This document shows, piece by piece, positions 61,201 to 64,000 of a DNA stretch of 64,000 nucleotides. Origin of the DNA: Brachionus manjavacas (taxonomy: Eukaryota; Rotifera; Eurotatoria; Ploima; Brachionidae). A program made the position numbers and the translations under genes. Under the pieces are notes generated by a model that saw nothing but the letters and a program-made list of their open reading frames with translations, ran no database searches and had not been told where the DNA came from. Every line of letters starts with the position of its first letter. Positions within the stretch are counted from its first letter, which is position 1. Where the stretch lies: positions 4,531,501 through 4,595,500 of the forward strand of contig JAHQIY010000007.1 of the NCBI GenBank assembly GCA_019054805.1. Direction: 5' to 3'.

Positions 61201-63426
61201 ATTTTAATCAAAAATTTCAGAAACAAATTGAGGAATATCTGAAACGATGTTTAATGTATCCAAAATACCGTGATCATCCTTCAATGGTAAAAAACTAAAA
61301 TAAAAAATCCAAAAATAAAATTTTCATATTAAGTTAAAATTCTTGTGCATTTCTCCAATTTCTTTCCTAAATGGTGTAAGCCCGAGTCTAATCGAAGACT
61401 TTTTATGCAAACATTCATTCCAAAATTTCTATTATGGTCATTTGCGTCATTTGAAAAGATTTTTTTGTTCCAATTTTCATATTTTGAACCAGAAAAGATG
61501 GTTTGCTGTCAAAGATACCTACATTGCGTATTTAAACTCATACCTAAACTTTTCACTTGGATTTGTAATTTTAGTTGACATAAATTTCAAATTTCAAACC
61601 AAGATTAAACCCGGCGCATACTTTGCAATTCAGCTGAAAAATTCCCAGCGATCCATAATTCTAAAATTTAAGCGCTCCGAGAACCAAAAAAAATGGCTAC
61701 AATCTATCAAAAACATGGTCGAAACAACCGGAAAGCACTTTAAAAATTTGGATCTGTTGCCTCATAATTCCTTTGCTCCTGTTAGACAATCTCAAATCTG
61801 TAAGTGGTATGTCAATTCGAATGAGTACATGGAGGATTTATTCAAGGCTTTAAACAATGCTAAAGAGGAAATATTTATCACTGGCTGGTGGCTCTGTCCT
61901 GAAATTTACCTCAAAAGGCCCACTTATAACAAAAATCATCGACTTGATTCCATTTTAATTAAAAAGTCAAAACAAAATGTCAAAATTTATATTCTCTTAT
62001 ACAAAGAAATAGATTTACTTTTAGGTCTATCTAGTGAACGAGTCAAAAAAGTGTTGACTCAAAACTATACAAACCCGAACATTAAAATCATCTTACATCC
62101 TAAAAATAATGCGCCAAATTTTTCCATGTGGTCACATCACGAAAAAATTGTGGTTATTGATCAATCGATTGCTTTTTTTGGAGGAATAGACTTGTGCTTT
62201 GGAAGATGGGATGATGAAGAGCATAGGTTGGTCGATGTCTATGACAACATTGATAACATTGATATTAAAAAATATCCTTTTATGTGCGAATCAATAGAGC
62301 ATGATATAAGGGTGCTGTTTTGAATTCAAAAATAAAAAAAATTTAGTTTTTATTTAAGAGGGATAAGGTAATGAATTTGAATGAAGCTCTGTCAAAAATT
62401 ATTAGAAACTCGGCTATTACTTGCAAGCTAGCCGCTAATGTTAACAACGATTCAATGCTAGAGTTGGAAGAGACAATTTTTACTTTTAATAAAATGAATC
62501 CAAAATTAGGGGAAATAGAAAAGTCGCGATCTGACACGATTAAAAAAAAATTTCGTAGATTTAAAAAAGTAAAAAAAAGAAATCTTTATGAAAGATCATT
62601 AAAAAAAAATTATATTTAAGATATTAGAACATAAAGGAGGTCTTAATAAAATCGAGTCGTTTAGTGGAAATTTTTCAGAGACTGAAGATGAGCTAATTAA
62701 AGATCCGGCGGTCGAAATTCGATTTTGGATGGGTAAGGACTATACGAATTGTTACGTTGAGGATTTTAAAAACATACATGATTTTTCAACAGGTTTTTTT
62801 TTAAATTGTCTCAATTTTATTATTTTTTAATTATTTTTTAGACCAATTTGATAGAAATGAAACTCCTAGGATGCCATGGAGGGATCAAGGAGCTGTGACA
62901 TTAGGAGAATCAGCACGAGATTTAGCGCGTCATTTTATTCAACGATGGAATCAAGCTAAAGTAATGAGGTGGAAATTTTAATTCAAAATGTTTATTTGTC
63001 AAATTAGATAGAAATGGCTGAAAAAAATATGGATTATCCTTTTCTATTACCGAAAGGGTATCATTATCCTATTGAAGTCGATACTGATTTTTTAGGAAAA
63101 AAATTGTCAAAATGTTCTATTCAAGTATAGTTTGATATTCTTTCATTTTAAATTTTTTTTATATTTAATTAAGATATTACGCTCATTAGATTTATGGTCT
63201 GGAGGCTTACTAAATACGGAGTCATCAATTTTAAATGCCTATTGCCATTTAATTGAAAATTCGGATCACTATATTTATATTGAAGTAAGTTTAAAAATAA
63301 AGCTTTTTTAATGACTTTAATTAGTTAGAATCAATTTTTTGTTACAACTTGTAACACTGAAAAGGATACGATGGTAAAAAATTGTATCGGAAGTTTTTTG
63401 GTCAAAAGAATATCACGTGCATTTAG
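58273..63426 (+). CDS. Phospholipase D, PX-PH type (3' part beyond the window)
   Basis: Exons: 58273-58474, 58527-58656, 58708-58842, 58891-58915, 61118-61174, 61221-61286, 61334-62311, 62359-62568, 62621-62792, 62842-62960, 63008-63124, 63174-63284, 63329-63426. That is 806 codons plus 2 bases, with an open GT donor at the end. Order: acidic N-terminus; PX domain ([20 protein letters not shown]); PH domain (residues ~230-340); then the first catalytic motif HEKIVVID followed by [19 protein letters not shown]; a basic linker; and core motifs [42 protein letters not shown]. The second HKD motif is outside. It hydrolyses phosphatidylcholine to phosphatidic acid in membrane traffic and signalling. 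Exon 8 could also begin at 62347, adding four residues. The fourth exon is only 25 nt. Confidence 0.92.
58916..61117 (+). other. PLD intron 4 (2202 bp)
   Basis: Follows the 25-nt exon. Contains a perfect 46-bp palindrome at 59121-59166 and a slightly G+C-richer stretch at about 59630-59870 (TTAAGCCCTGTCTGCGACTG) that may be an old repeat. Nothing coding. Confidence 0.6.
59121..59166. repeat. Perfect 46-bp hairpin-forming palindrome
   Basis: The 22-base arm at 59121-59142 (TTTAAAAATAAAGTTCTTTA plus AT) is repeated in exact inverse at 59145-59166, with AA between. It may be a very small fold-back element or a replication-slippage product. Confidence 0.7.
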
Positions 63427-64000
63427 GTAATTTAAAATATTCAAATTGTATGATCCCACTAGCTTTATCTGATTTTAAAAGTTTAAAAATAAATTATATT
63501 ATTCTTTGCAACTCAGAAGCCAAAAATTAATTAGGCACTTATAAGATCTTGTAAGAAATAACAAGAATTATAGATTAAAAACTACCTTTGATTAGAGCTA
63601 ATACATCCATATTTATTAGCTCTCAAAGAAAAATACAATGACTTATTAATTAATTATTAATGAAAATTAATGATTTCAAATCAGTATAGTTATTCTAAAA
63701 TCATCCAGTTTGCTTCATATACCGATAAAATATAAAGAATGTTACCCCGTTTTTTTTATCCCGAAAATATACAAATTATTAAGACAATTATATTTTATCT
63801 TTTAAAACAAAAAAATTTAAATTAAAAAAAAATGCTAATAATTTGGATTAATTTAATATCCTTTCAAAAAGTTTAAGTCTTTTCTTTGATTTTCTTCGGT
63901 TCTAATTTTAACTGATCAGAGTTACTTTTGCTGACTATCGGTCATTTTTTTTAATTTTTTTTTGACAATTTTGTTAATATGATACCATTTTTCGCTGATA
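63427..64000 (+). other. Start of a further PLD intron, truncated by the window end
   Basis: Begins with GTAATT after phase-2 exon 13. No further PLD coding sequence is visible to the window end. Confidence 0.6.

Noticed and set aside
62312-62358. PLD exon 8 starting at 62347 instead of 62359
   Set aside because: Both keep the frame, but it would give a 35-bp intron, well below the usual ~50 bp. Not excluded.

Overview
This is nuclear DNA of an animal. It is strikingly A+T-rich (roughly three quarters by eye). Genes are split by many tiny introns of about 49-55 bp with T-rich AG acceptors, plus a few introns of 1-2.5 kb that hold the repeats. The gene set (LRP1/LRP2-type giant receptor, SLC28, TMEM147, INTS6, COPS6, MOSPD2, phospholipase D) is metazoan. 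The base composition, intron sizes, a tandem double alpha-crystallin heat-shock protein and LINE relics suggest a small-genome spiralian. A monogonont rotifer (Brachionus-like) is my first guess and a flatworm the second; this is inference only.

Layout. 1-3269 (+): 3' part of a C-type-lectin/EGF membrane protein. 4395-10431 (-): a complete 13-exon MOSPD2-like gene (CRAL-TRIO + MSP + C-terminal membrane anchor) whose largest intron carries antisense LINE relics. 13444-14573 (+): a divergently oriented, shorter paralogue that keeps only the CRAL-TRIO part. 15263-15880: a conspicuously GC-richer, 5'-truncated CR1/L2-like LINE. 16977-40569 (+): a 29-exon gene for a 4531-residue LDL-receptor-related protein. 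41164-41721 (-): a small four-helix membrane protein. 41837-45362 (-): a concentrative nucleoside transporter (SLC28). 45363-47458: non-coding, with a possible retroelement scrap. 47459-55414 (-): three housekeeping genes head to tail about 210 bp apart, in transcription order COPS6, INTS6, TMEM147. 56620-57471 (-): double-ACD small heat-shock protein. 58273 to beyond 63426 (+): phospholipase D with PX, PH and the first HKD motif; the second HKD lies outside the window.

I built the exon models by hand. For each complete gene the exon lengths sum to a multiple of three and join in frame through GT-AG introns (one GC-AG), and family motifs continue across the junctions. No functional pathway unites the neighbours. 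The compact same-strand spacing, and the T-rich AG just upstream of many start codons, raise the possibility of spliced-leader trans-splicing. I see no CRISPR array, tRNA or rRNA gene. The most novel items are the divergent MOSPD2 pair with swapped introns, a terminal-inverted-repeat element family present twice, the GC-rich LINE, and several microexons and palindromes.
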